Source: CAYZJB01 sp964478735 | GTDB taxonomy: Bacteria > CLD3 > SB21 | Direction of reading: 5' to 3' | Assembly (NCBI GenBank): GCA_964478735.1 | Contig: CAYZJB010000005.1 | Span: 1 to 64,000 of the forward strand | Length of the DNA: 64,000 bases | Part shown: positions 9,514 to 19,400 of the stretch, piece after piece | Position numbering within the stretch: the first letter of the stretch is position 1 | How the letters are laid out: every line of letters starts with the position of its first letter | Made by a program: the position numbers and the translations under genes | Notes under the pieces: model-generated | What the model was told of the DNA's origin: nothing | Seen by the model: the letters and a program-made list of their open reading frames with translations, nothing else | Database searches by the model: none

Positions 9514-10284
9514 ATGATCCAACTCTGCGTACTGGCCAGCGGCAGCCGCGGTAACAGCGTCTATTTCAACGTGAATGGGTGCGAGTGCCTTGTGGATGCC
9601 GGTCTATCGCTTAAAGCGCTGGAACGTCGGCTATCGGCCATCGGTACCTCCGCGTCACGCCTTCGCCACGTTTTTGTGACTCACGAACACGAGGACCATA
9701 TTTCCGGTCTGTTCCACCTGGTCCGGCGATTCCCGGTCCAGATTCACCTCAGTCATGCGGTTTATCTCATGCTGGGTTCTCAGCTTCCTTCGACGCGCGT
9801 GACGTTGTTTGAACAGACGTATGAGGTCGACGGAATCGAGGTGACTCCGTTTTCGGTGATGCACGATGCCGCCGACCCCGTTGCGTTTACTTTCCGCAGC
9901 CAATCGACCAAGTTCGGAGTCGTGACGGACACGGGATACGTCACGAACCTGATTTCCAGACACGTCCGGGATTGCCAGGTGCTGATCCTCGAAGCCAATC
10001 ATGACGAACACCGACTTTGGAACGGAACGTATCCGTGGCCGCTCAAGCAACGGATTGCCGGGCGGCTCGGCCACCTGTCTAACCGGCAGGCCGGTGACTG
10101 TCTGAAAACAGCGTGGCATCCCGGATTGAAGACGGTTATCCTGGCGCATCTGAGCGAGGAAAACAATCATCCAGATATGGCCTTGCGCACAGTCGAGGAG
10201 GCCCTGCGTTCCGTAACTGCCGTCCCACCGCGCGTGATCACAGCCGGACAATATCATGCCACTGAAACGGTGACGATTCCATGA
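9514..10284 (+). CDS. WalJ/YycJ-like metallo-beta-lactamase-fold hydrolase
   Basis: 256-residue cytoplasmic metallo-hydrolase. The metal site motif THEHEDH appears at about residue 52, followed by a later metal Asp in VVTDTGYV and the His-rich HLSNRQAGD and ILAHLSEENN segments. The opening IQLCVLASGSRGNSVYF is typical of YycJ/WalJ proteins, single-domain members thought to act on nucleic acid or to affect cell-wall/DNA coordination. Length agrees with the family (about 255-265). The stop overlaps the next gene as ATGA, so it is coupled to the 591-residue helical protein. Confidence 0.85.
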   Translation: MIQLCVLASGSRGNSVYFNVNGCECLVDAGLSLKALERRLSAIGTSASRLRHVFVTHEHEDHISGLFHLVRRFPVQIHLSHAVYLMLGSQLPSTRVTLFEQTYEVDGIEVTPFSVMHDAADPVAFTFRSQSTKFGVVTDTGYVTNLISRHVRDCQVLILEANHDEHRLWNGTYPWPLKQRIAGRLGHLSNRQAGDCLKTAWHPGLKTVILAHLSEENNHPDMALRTVEEALRSVTAVPPRVITAGQYHATETVTIP

Positions 10285-12056
10285 CCGATTCCGTCAAACC
10301 CGAGGTCCTTCAGGAGATCGCCAAAGGAGAGTGGTCGAAAACGGACATCGCATTCCTCAGCGACATCCTGGATCGTTACTATCGTCAACCCATGCCGTTT
10401 GAACTTGAAGTTTACAAAAGCATGGACACGCAGCCGGTCAATATTCGCGTCGCGGTACAAAACGATCCGTTCTTTCAAAAGGTCGGCCGTTCCATTCACG
10501 CGCTGGATTTCAGCGAAGTGGAAAAAGCGAAATTTGCACACGACGCCTCGACGGAAATGATTGCCGTTTTCCTGTTATTTGAAAAAAATCTCGACGTTCT
10601 GGATGCGGTTTTTAATAACCCGCGCCTGCCCACGAAGGTTTTGCTGGATTACGTCAATCTCATCAAAGAACGCGACATCGATCGTCAGGACGATAAAATT
10701 CTACGACTGGCGCAGCAGATACTTAAACGCCGCCGCCGTCGGATCGTTAAGGCCCGGGATATCCTGACGATTTCGAAAGGGGCGATCAATCAGGACCGCA
10801 TGTTGTCGCTCCTCGTGTACGCCATGGACGAAGACCCCCTGATCGTCAAGGCCGCGTTTAATGTGCTCCAATCGCTGCATTCCGTTTTTGTGAAGGAAAT
10901 GCTCGATTTTGACGACTTGATGGATAAACTGCGTGAGCGCACGCCTCACGCGACCGGAATCGACATTTTCAATGCCCTGCATGAAACGGTCCGGCAGGTG
11001 CTGAAATTTCTGGACGTCAATCAAATGCTGGGCGGCGTCGACCGGACGGACCCGACGGGAGCCCAGATTTCGCTGCGCAACAGCCTTCGAAAACGCAAGC
11101 TCTATCAACTCGAGAAAACGAAGGACGATCCGACGGACCTGTTCAACCTGACCGTGCTGTCGTACCTCCACGTCGACAAAGACAAGACCATTCAGGAAAA
11201 AGCCGCCGAGGTCCTTCAGATCGAGGACGTCATTGAGGTTCTGGAAGATGAAACCATTCCGCGTCGCATCGTCCACAGCATCCTCGATCAACTAGAAAAA
11301 CATCCCGACGAAACCATCCGGGCGAAAGCGTCCACCGTCCGCCTGCGGGAAGTCGAGCGCCTCAATAAAAAAATGAAAGAAATCGAAACCAGCATCAACG
11401 CGTATTTTGACGTGATTTTCCAGTCCCTCGGGTATTCAAGGATCAACGATCAGAAGGACGCCATTCAGGTTCTCAAGGGGGCCCACGGTTTTCTCGAGCA
11501 ATACGGATCGGAGGGGCAACACGTCGACCCTCAGACGCGAAAGATCGTCGCCGATTACCTGCATGCGGCCGTTCAGCATTTCCAGAATTCCATCAATACC
11601 CTGTATCTGGATACGAAAAAGGAACTTTTTGCGGAACTGGATGAGATACGCAGCATGGTCCGGTACGTGCTCGATCTGAAGCAATTCCGTTTTCAGGATG
11701 AGCGCCAGCGCGACGATGAACTGGACGAATCGCTGCTGGTCAAGGCCGTGATGATCTGGCGGACGGCGATCAGTCAGTATCTCGGACGCATCAAAGACCT
11801 CGAAGAGATGCTTCACTTGAAGTGGATGAAATTGATGCACGACAACGAGCCGACCAAAAAAACGGAGGCTCTCGAGGACGAACTGCACGGTGCGTTTATG
11901 GAAATCGAAATGATGCACAAGCGGAACGTCGACTGCAAACTTCGTATTCCGTGCCGTGAATGCAAACGCCGCGGATGTGCATCGGAACGATTCCTGATCC
12001 AGGTCGAGTTCATGCTCGATGAAATGATTTCCAACTTTCAACATGAATCGGCCTGA
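10281..12056 (+). CDS. Uncharacterised alpha-helical protein with C-terminal four-Cys cluster
   Basis: 591-residue soluble protein not assigned to a known family. It is almost entirely helical and charged, with HEAT/armadillo-like helical pairs through residues 1-360, a coiled-coil stretch near 350-380 (ERLNKKMKEIETSINAYF) and long helices to the end. The last 41 residues contain Cys552, Cys558, Cys561 and Cys566 (spacing C-x5-C-x2-C-x4-C), a likely Zn or Fe-S site. There is no signal peptide or membrane helix. Its start overlaps the WalJ-like gene (ATGA) and its 3' end overlaps mpg by 14 bp, so the three are probably one operon, hinting at a DNA- or nucleotide-related role. Function unknown. 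Confidence 0.8.
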   Translation: MTDSVKPEVLQEIAKGEWSKTDIAFLSDILDRYYRQPMPFELEVYKSMDTQPVNIRVAVQNDPFFQKVGRSIHALDFSEVEKAKFAHDASTEMIAVFLLFEKNLDVLDAVFNNPRLPTKVLLDYVNLIKERDIDRQDDKILRLAQQILKRRRRRIVKARDILTISKGAINQDRMLSLLVYAMDEDPLIVKAAFNVLQSLHSVFVKEMLDFDDLMDKLRERTPHATGIDIFNALHETVRQVLKFLDVNQMLGGVDRTDPTGAQISLRNSLRKRKLYQLEKTKDDPTDLFNLTVLSYLHVDKDKTIQEKAAEVLQIEDVIEVLEDETIPRRIVHSILDQLEKHPDETIRAKASTVRLREVERLNKKMKEIETSINAYFDVIFQSLGYSRINDQKDAIQVLKGAHGFLEQYGSEGQHVDPQTRKIVADYLHAAVQHFQNSINTLYLDTKKELFAELDEIRSMVRYVLDLKQFRFQDERQRDDELDESLLVKAVMIWRTAISQYLGRIKDLEEMLHLKWMKLMHDNEPTKKTEALEDELHGAFMEIEMMHKRNVDCKLRIPCRECKRRGCASERFLIQVEFMLDEMISNFQHESA

Positions 12057-12642
12057 CGTTCTGCCGCTGTCGTTTTATGCCCGCCCCACTCTCGATGTTG
12101 CCCGCGATGTGATCGGAAAAATCCTTGTCCACCGTTATCGGGGGCGTGTGCGGAGCGGGCGCATCGTCGAGGCGGAGGCCTATACGGACGATCCGGCGTC
12201 ACACGCCCATCGGGGACTGACGCGGCGAAACGGGGTCATGTTCGGTCCGGCCGGTGTGGCCTACGTGTATTTTATCTACGGTATGTATTATTGTTTCAAT
12301 ATCGTGACGGAGCGGAAAGGCACTCCGGGGGCTGCTCTCATTCGAGCGCTGGAACCGCTTGAGGGCATCGATGCGATGCGCCGCCGCCGGGCCGTTCGGA
12401 GTGTTCATCAGCTTGCGAATGGTCCCGGCAAATTGTGTGAGGCGATGGCCATCGGGCGTCAACACAGCGGCATGTCGCTGCTCGAGGACGGGCTTTTTCT
12501 GGTCGACGACGGTTTTGTACCGTCGACGATTCGACAGACGCCCCGGATCGGCATCCGTGCAGCGGCCGATCATCCGTGGCGCTTTATCCTGGACGGCCAT
12601 CCCTGCGTAACGCCGTCAAAGCTCAATCGGCATGTCGTTTGA
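12043..12642 (+). CDS. mpg: DNA-3-methyladenine glycosylase (Mpg/AAG family)
   Basis: 199-residue base-excision repair glycosylase that removes alkylated purines. Signature segments are LAxxxIGK-like VARDVIGKILVHR, the catalytic-region EAEAY, the substrate pocket YVYFIYGMYYCFNIV, and GAALIRALEP. Length fits bacterial AAG-family enzymes. It starts inside the end of the upstream helical-protein gene (14 bp overlap) and ends inside the start of the next gene (11 bp overlap), a tightly packed unit. The family has no iron-sulfur cluster, so any link to the upstream four-Cys protein is only positional. Confidence 0.93.
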   Translation: MNRPDVLPLSFYARPTLDVARDVIGKILVHRYRGRVRSGRIVEAEAYTDDPASHAHRGLTRRNGVMFGPAGVAYVYFIYGMYYCFNIVTERKGTPGAALIRALEPLEGIDAMRRRRAVRSVHQLANGPGKLCEAMAIGRQHSGMSLLEDGLFLVDDGFVPSTIRQTPRIGIRAAADHPWRFILDGHPCVTPSKLNRHVV

Positions 12643-12940
12643 ACGTCTTTTCACCTCGCGCTGGGTTTCCGTCATTCAACTGGCCCGCTATTTCTGGAAA
12701 AGCGGCCGTCTGATCGGGCGGCTTCTCGGAGACCCGCGTGTTCCGGCGCATTTGAAGCTTTTATTTTTTTCGGCCGTTGTCTATATTCTCTCGCCCGTCG
12801 ATTTGTTTCCGGAAATCATATTTCCGCTGATCGGTGTGGCGGACGATGTGGGACTGCTGATCGTTACGATCAAGTTGTTTCTCCGATGGTGTCCGCGGGA
12901 CGTCGTCATGGAACATGTTCGGCACATTCAACGAGGTTAG
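12632..12940 (+). CDS. YkvA-like DUF1232 membrane protein
   Basis: 102-residue small protein carrying the DUF1232 motif: LLFFSAVVYILSPVDLFPE followed by a second hydrophobic stretch GVADDVGLLIVTIKLF. The SPVDLFPE motif between two short hydrophobic helices is diagnostic. The biochemical role of this family is not known. It overlaps mpg by 11 bp and its stop abuts the valS start with no spacer, so it sits in the same transcription unit. Confidence 0.85.
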   Translation: MSFERLFTSRWVSVIQLARYFWKSGRLIGRLLGDPRVPAHLKLLFFSAVVYILSPVDLFPEIIFPLIGVADDVGLLIVTIKLFLRWCPRDVVMEHVRHIQRG

Positions 12941-15616
12941 ATGAGCAAGGAAATTCCAAAGGTATACGATCCTCGAGAAGTGGAGCCACGCTGGTACGCG
13001 CACTGGATGAAAAACGGTTTTTTCCACGCGGAGGTCAATCCGGAACGTCCCATGTTCAGCATCGTCATTCCTCCGCCCAACGTAACCGGCGCACTGCACA
13101 TCGGCCACGCGTACAACAACACTGTGCAGGACATCTATTCGCGCTTCAAACGTATGCAGGGGTACGAAATGCTGTGGACGCCGGGCACGGATCATGCCGG
13201 CATTGCCACCCAAACCGTCGTCGAAAAGCAGCTGAAAGCCGAAGGCAAAGATCGGCGACAGATGGGTCGTGACGCGTTCCTGGCGGAAGTCTGGAGCCAC
13301 AAAGCGACGTACCGCGACCGGATTGTCGGCCAACTGCAGAAAATGGGTTGTTCGTGCGACTGGGACCGCGAATGGTTCACGATGGACGACAGATTGTCCA
13401 GGGGTGTCATCGAGGTCTTTGTCCATTTCTACCGGAAAGGCTGGATTTACAAGGGGAATTATATCGTCAACTGGTGTCCGTTTTCTCAATCCGCGATTTC
13501 CGACGAAGAGGTGGACTACCGGGAAGTACAGGGAAAACTATGGTACTTTCGTTATCCGGTTAAGGATTCAAATGAATTCGTCGTTGTTGCAACCACGCGG
13601 CCGGAGACGATGCTGGGAGACACGGCGGTCGCGGTCCATCCCGAAGACGCACGATACCGGCATCTGGTCGGTAAGCGCGTGATCTTGCCCCTCGTCGGTC
13701 GAGAGATTCCGATCATCGCGGATACGTACGTCGACAGAGAATTTGGGACGGGGGCCGTGAAGGTGACGCCGTCTCACGATCCCAACGATTTCGATATGGG
13801 GCGCCGCCACGACCTGGAATTTGTCAATATCATGAACCCGGACGCGACGCTGAATACAAACGTCCCGACGCCGTTTCAGGGACTGGATCGATTCATCGCC
13901 AGAAAAAAAGTCGTGGAGGCCATCGATAAACTCGGCCTGCTGGAACGCGCGGAAGATCACGTCAATCGCGTCGGTTATTCCCAGCGCGGCAATGTTCCGA
14001 TCGAGCCGCTGATTTCCGATCAGTGGTTTTTGAAAATGTCCGAGCTGGCCAAACCTGCGCTGAACGCAGTCCTGGACGGGCGAATCACGTTTCATCCGGA
14101 AAAATGGATCAAGACGTACGAACACTGGATGCGTCATATCCGCGACTGGTGTATTTCACGGCAGCTCTGGTGGGGACACCGCATTCCGGCTTATTATGCA
14201 CCGAACGGCGACTGTGCCGTTGCAGCTACACCCGACGAGGCGTTGGAGGAACTGCGGAAGAAACATCCCGCGCTTCGCCGCGAAGACCTGCGGCAGGATG
14301 AAGACGTCCTGGATACGTGGTTCTCGTCATGGCTCGTTCCGTTTTCATCGTTGGGATGGCCGGAGCAAACGAAAGAACTCAAGTATTTTTATCCAACGTC
14401 CCTTTTGGTGACGGGACCGGATATCATTTTCTTCTGGGTGGCCCGGATGATCATGGCGGGCATGGAATTCATGAACGAGGTCCCGTTCCGTAGCGTCTAT
14501 TTCAACGGAATCGTCAGGGATGAACAGGGCCGTAAGATGAGCAAGTCGCTTGGAAACGGGATCGATCCGATCGAGGTTATCGAAGAATATTCGGCGGATG
14601 CATTACGCTTTACGCTCGTCAACCTCAGTGCGGAGGGTCAGGATATCCATCTGGGCAAACGCCATTTCGAACAGGGCCGCAACTTCTCCAACAAAGTCTG
14701 GAATGCGTATCGTTTTCTCGGCATGCACATGGCCAGTATTCCGGCTGCAGCGCCGAGGAAACCGGACGCGGCGTCGATTCACCATCTGGCGGACCGCTGG
14801 ATTTTGAGCCGTTACCATCGCGCCGTTCGCGGCATTACCGAAGGCCTGGAAAAATTCCGTCTGCACGAGGCAATGGATTCCGTTTACCATTTCTTTTGGG
14901 CCGACTATTGCGATTGGTATCTGGAATTGATCAAGTCGCGGCTCTACGGCTCGGATGAAAAAGAGCGGCAGGCGACGCTGTCGACGGCGCTTTACGTCAT
15001 GGAAGGTATCGTCAAACTCCTGCATCCGATCACGCCGTTTATTACGGAAGAAATATGGCAGCAGCTCGATCGCCGCCGTCCGGATGAAAGCGTGATGAAA
15101 GCGGCGTGGGAAACCGTCGATGAGACGCTGATCGATCCGGACGCGGAAAAAGACTTTGAACTTCTTCGTCAGATAGTCGTTGCGGTCCGCAACATTCGAT
15201 CGGAAATGAACATCAATCCGGCGCAAAAGACGCGTCTGTTGATCAAAACGTCAGACGCCGATACGATCGCCGTGATACAACATAACCGGCCATTCATTCT
15301 GGATCTGGCTCGCACGGAAAGTGTGGAAGCGGGAGATGCCGTCGTGAGGCCGGACAAGGCGGCGAGCGCCGTTGTCGGGAAGGTCGAATTATTCGTGCCG
15401 ATGGAAGGCGTGATCGATCTCGAAGTCGAACGGGCGCGGCTTTCCAAAGAAATACAGCGGCTGGAAAACCAGATCGACTCCATCGACCGTAAGCTGCGGA
15501 ACGAGGACTTCATATCCAGGGCGCCGGCCAGTGTCATCGACAAAGAGCGCTCCAAACGCCAGTCGTTTTTCGAAGCTGCCGAGAAGCTAAAATCCAACCT
15601 ATCACGTCTGACCTGA
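12941..15616 (+). CDS. valS: Valyl-tRNA synthetase
   Basis: 891-residue class I aminoacyl-tRNA synthetase charging tRNA-Val. The HIGH motif is in NVTGALHIGHAYNN (about residue 45-58) and KMSKS is in GRKMSKSLGN (about residue 530). The editing (CP1) domain contains the expected TTRPETMLGDTAVAVHP segment. The C-terminal tail has the coiled coil typical of ValRS (DLEVERARLSKEIQRLENQ). Length is standard (about 880-950). The ATG directly follows the stop of the YkvA-like gene. Confidence 0.97.
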   Translation: MSKEIPKVYDPREVEPRWYAHWMKNGFFHAEVNPERPMFSIVIPPPNVTGALHIGHAYNNTVQDIYSRFKRMQGYEMLWTPGTDHAGIATQTVVEKQLKAEGKDRRQMGRDAFLAEVWSHKATYRDRIVGQLQKMGCSCDWDREWFTMDDRLSRGVIEVFVHFYRKGWIYKGNYIVNWCPFSQSAISDEEVDYREVQGKLWYFRYPVKDSNEFVVVATTRPETMLGDTAVAVHPEDARYRHLVGKRVILPLVGREIPIIADTYVDREFGTGAVKVTPSHDPNDFDMGRRHDLEFVNIMNPDATLNTNVPTPFQGLDRFIARKKVVEAIDKLGLLERAEDHVNRVGYSQRGNVPIEPLISDQWFLKMSELAKPALNAVLDGRITFHPEKWIKTYEHWMRHIRDWCISRQLWWGHRIPAYYAPNGDCAVAATPDEALEELRKKHPALRREDLRQDEDVLDTWFSSWLVPFSSLGWPEQTKELKYFYPTSLLVTGPDIIFFWVARMIMAGMEFMNEVPFRSVYFNGIVRDEQGRKMSKSLGNGIDPIEVIEEYSADALRFTLVNLSAEGQDIHLGKRHFEQGRNFSNKVWNAYRFLGMHMASIPAAAPRKPDAASIHHLADRWILSRYHRAVRGITEGLEKFRLHEAMDSVYHFFWADYCDWYLELIKSRLYGSDEKERQATLSTALYVMEGIVKLLHPITPFITEEIWQQLDRRRPDESVMKAAWETVDETLIDPDAEKDFELLRQIVVAVRNIRSEMNINPAQKTRLLIKTSDADTIAVIQHNRPFILDLARTESVEAGDAVVRPDKAASAVVGKVELFVPMEGVIDLEVERARLSKEIQRLENQIDSIDRKLRNEDFISRAPASVIDKERSKRQSFFEAAEKLKSNLSRLT

Positions 15617-15622
15617 TTCGTG

Positions 15623-16498
15623 ATGACCTTCGGCGAAAGACTACTTCGTCAGCAGCCGATTCTCCTTGATGGTAGTACCGGGCACCTTCTACTCACGCGC
15701 GGCGTGGAATTGATTGCGCCTTTGTGGTCGGCCACAGCGCTTCTTGACCGTAAAAGCGTGTCCGTCCTGCGATCCATCCATGCCGAGTATATTCGTGCCG
15801 GCGCCGAACTGATCACGGCGAACACGTTTCGAACCAATATTCGAACGTTGCGCGATGCCGACCTTGCGTCGCGTCATGTCGAATTGACCAGAAGCGCCGT
15901 AAGGACCGTTCGCGAAGCGATTGACGAGACGTCTCCCGATCGTCCCGTCTATATTGCAGGATCGGTGGGCCCCGCCGAAGATTGCTACCGTCCGGACCTT
16001 GTTCCTTCCGACGACGAGCTTTATGATGAACATCGTCGACAAATCGACGTGCTGTACACCGCCGACGTTGACATGCTTCTGATCGAGACCATCAACACCA
16101 TTCGTGAAGCCGCATCGGTGTGCAGTTATGCCGTTGAAACGGGCCTTCCGTTTGCCGTCAGCTTTGTGTGTCAAGATGACCGGAAGCTGGTATCCGGCGA
16201 ACCGCTCGAAGAAGCCGTGACAAGGGTGGTGGAGTACAAACCGGCGGCCGTTATGGTCAATTGTTCCCGCCCGGAAGTGATGACCGGGCAGATTCGCGTC
16301 CTATCGAAGTCTGGAATGAGGATCGGGGCGTATGCAAATGTGCTCGCAACGAAAAAAAAGAAGATGATGATGCCGGAAGAATACGTTAAGTACGTTGAAC
16401 AATGGCTAACTGAATTTTCCGTGAACCTTGTAGGGGGGTGTTGCGGTACTGATCCTCGATACATCGGTCAAATGGCCGAATGGATAGCTCATCGATGA
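15623..16498 (+). CDS. Homocysteine S-methyltransferase family protein
   Basis: 291-residue TIM-barrel protein of the homocysteine S-methyltransferase domain (MmuM/BHMT/MetH N-terminal type). Zn-binding cysteines are visible in MVNCSRPE and in the C-terminal GGCCGTDP. The N-terminus LLDGSTGHLLLTRG corresponds to the usual LDGGxGTxL opening, with small changes. It uses a methyl donor such as S-methylmethionine or betaine to make methionine, but the donor cannot be read from sequence. A GTG directly before the chosen ATG is an alternative start. Its stop overlaps the following sensor-kinase start as ATGA, an odd coupling of a metabolic enzyme to a signalling gene. Confidence 0.82.
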   Translation: MTFGERLLRQQPILLDGSTGHLLLTRGVELIAPLWSATALLDRKSVSVLRSIHAEYIRAGAELITANTFRTNIRTLRDADLASRHVELTRSAVRTVREAIDETSPDRPVYIAGSVGPAEDCYRPDLVPSDDELYDEHRRQIDVLYTADVDMLLIETINTIREAASVCSYAVETGLPFAVSFVCQDDRKLVSGEPLEEAVTRVVEYKPAAVMVNCSRPEVMTGQIRVLSKSGMRIGAYANVLATKKKKMMMPEEYVKYVEQWLTEFSVNLVGGCCGTDPRYIGQMAEWIAHR

Positions 16499-19400
16499 AA
16501 GCATCCCTTCTCCTGTTGATCCTGCCGGGCGCCGTTTATGCGCAAAAGCTTTCCATGAGGGTCTTTTCGACCCGCGACGGGCTTCATCCGTTTTCAGTCG
16601 AACGTATTGTCCAGGATCGCCGCGGGTATCTCTGGATGGCGACGGCCGGAGGTTTGCAGGTCTACGACGGGAAACGATTCCAAACCTATACTTCTCGCGA
16701 CGGTCTGGGCGGAGATAATGTGCGCACCCTGGTTGAGGACACATCGGGTTTTCTTTGGGTGGGAACGTTGAATGGAGGCTTGACGAGGGTCCGGCGTTCT
16801 TCGAACTGGAACTACGAATTCAAAGTTTTTCAGTCGATGCTTCCTGACCCGAGTGTGGTCAGCCTTTTTTGCGATTCTCGCGGCCAACTCTGGGCAGGAA
16901 CGAAGAACGGCGTATGCCGGGTCAATGTCCGCGGAGATTCAGTCGCGGTCCAGTCTTTTTTGCCGGGAAAGCAAGTGACGCTCATTACCGAAACCCAAGA
17001 CGGCATCGTGTGGTTTGGCGCGCAACATCATCGGCTGTATCGGCTCTCGAATGAAACATGGGATAGCCTCGACGTGTTTGGTCCCGAACCGAATGGTTGG
17101 GTCAGCAGCCTGTTGGAAATAGGGCCTGGCGATCTGTGGGTCTCTTCATTTGCACGCGGTGCAAGGCGTTTGAAATATTCCACGACATCCCTTGCCATCG
17201 ACAGTTCCCGAAATGCATTTGTCACACGAGCGATCTTTTGCGGTTTAAGGGACAATAAAATCCGACTGTGGTTTGGATCGGCGGGTGAGGGGATATTGAC
17301 ATGGGACGGATCATTGTATGGCTCGATCACGAAAGCGAACGGACTGCCGGACGACATGATCACGACCCTCTTCGAAGATCGCGACGGTGCCATCTGGGTC
17401 GGGACCTTCAATGTCCATCTCGTGAGATTGAACCCGTATCGGTTGCTGCAGCACGACCGCGACGTCGGTGTCGCCGGTAATCTTGTGACGGACATTGTCG
17501 AATCCAAAGACGGCGGGCTATGGGTTGCATCCTATCAGGATGGATTGACGCGCCGTGATCCCACAGGAACCTGGATCCGATACGGTCCGGCAGAAGGCTT
17601 TCCCGCATCCAATGTGTACGCGCTGTACGAAGATCGAAGCGAGCGCCTGTGGGTGTCCACATTGTTTGACCGTGGCGTTTTTGTTCGCCGCACTGACCGT
17701 TTTGAAACCTTCAGGCCTAACGATCCGAAATTTTCCGGCGTTCTCTGTTTTTTTGAAGACCGTCGGGGAAACCTGTGGATTGGTACCGATGTCGACGGAG
17801 TACACCGGCTGGCTCCCGACGGACAATTGACGACGATGGCGATGGAACAGGGTCTGGCCGGAAGGCGTGTATTCAGTATTCATGAAACCGCGGATGGCCG
17901 ATTATGGTTCGGGTGCGGTCAGCCGACGCGTCTGCCCGAAGCAGGCGGCGTCAGTGTTTTTGATCCATCGACGGAAAAAATGGAAATTTTCATTCCGGAT
18001 TCGTCTTTCAAAAGTAAATGGGTAACGTCCGTCTACGTCGATCGCCGTCAACGTTTATGGTTTGGTACACGCTATGACGGGTTGATCAGAGTCGAAGACG
18101 ATTCTACCCGTTCATGGACAACGACCGACGGGCTGCTCGCAAACGCCGTTGTCTCGCTGGCGGAGGACACGTCGGGACGTCTGTGGATCGGTACGATCAA
18201 GGGCATACAAATCATGGACGGCGACGATCTGTTTACATTGACGTCCGCTAACGGGCTTTTCAGCGATGAGATTCAGGAAAACGTCATCGTACCGACGCGC
18301 GACGGCACCATGTGGGTAGGAACGTCGCAAGGCGCTCTTCAGATCGAAATGGGGATTGCCCGGTCGCGGCATTCCGTGACGGTTTCATTGGATCGGATCG
18401 CCGTGAATCAGGTACCACGGCCGCTCGAAGATTTGACCCGGCTCTCGTACGACGAAAATTCGATCGAATTTTCTTTTAGCAGCATCGATTACACTTCCTC
18501 AGGGCCGCTGGAATACCGGTTTTACCTTGAAGGATTCGATGCGGATTGGCAACCTTCGACGACGCGGGATTATGCGGCCTATACGAACCTTCCGGCCGGT
18601 TCCTACCGCTTTCACGTTCAATCGCGGGGAATGAATTCGGCCTGGAGCGCTGTCGCAACGGCGGCCGTTACCATTTCTCCTGCAGTCTGGCAGACATGGT
18701 GGTTTAGAGGGATCGTCCTGATATTCGTCGTATCGATCTCGCCTCGACTCATTTCGGGAAGCAAACAGTTATGGCTGCAGTTGAAAAAATGGCGCCGCGG
18801 CCGCATTCTGGGTCAGTACCGGCTGCTGTCGGTACTGGGAGAAGGGGCGATGGGTTCTGTGTACATCGCCCTCGACAGGGTCGACGGGAAACGAGTTGCG
18901 CTTAAAATTCTAAACGAGAAGTTGACGGACGATGAGGAAAATAGAAATCGGTTTGCGAGAGAAGCCCGCATTATGAGCCAGTTGCGGCATGATCACGTGG
19001 TTGAAGTGTATGCCACCGGAACGTGGCAGGGCCGGGGTTACATCGCAATGGAGGTCCTCACCGGCGGATCGCTACGGCAATATATTCGACAACATCATCC
19101 GTTACCGCAGGACGTTGCACTCAAAATCATGAAAGGGATTGCGGACGGGCTGGACTACATTCATTCACGTCACGTGTTGCATCGTGATCTGAAAACGGAC
19201 AACATTATGCTCGACGGCGAAAGAAAGCCCAAGATCATGGACTTTGGGCTGTCCAAATCGGTGCTCGCCACCCGCATGACGCAGCACGGTACGTTGCTGG
19301 GCACGTTAGGATACGTCGCGCCGGAGCAGATCATGGGGGCCCGGGTCGACGAACGATCGGATATTTTTTCACTGGGTGCGATCTATTATGAACTCCTGAC

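Noticed and set aside
12761..13489. 242-codon minus-strand frame across the YkvA-like and valS starts
   Set aside because: Antisense shadow, no motif.
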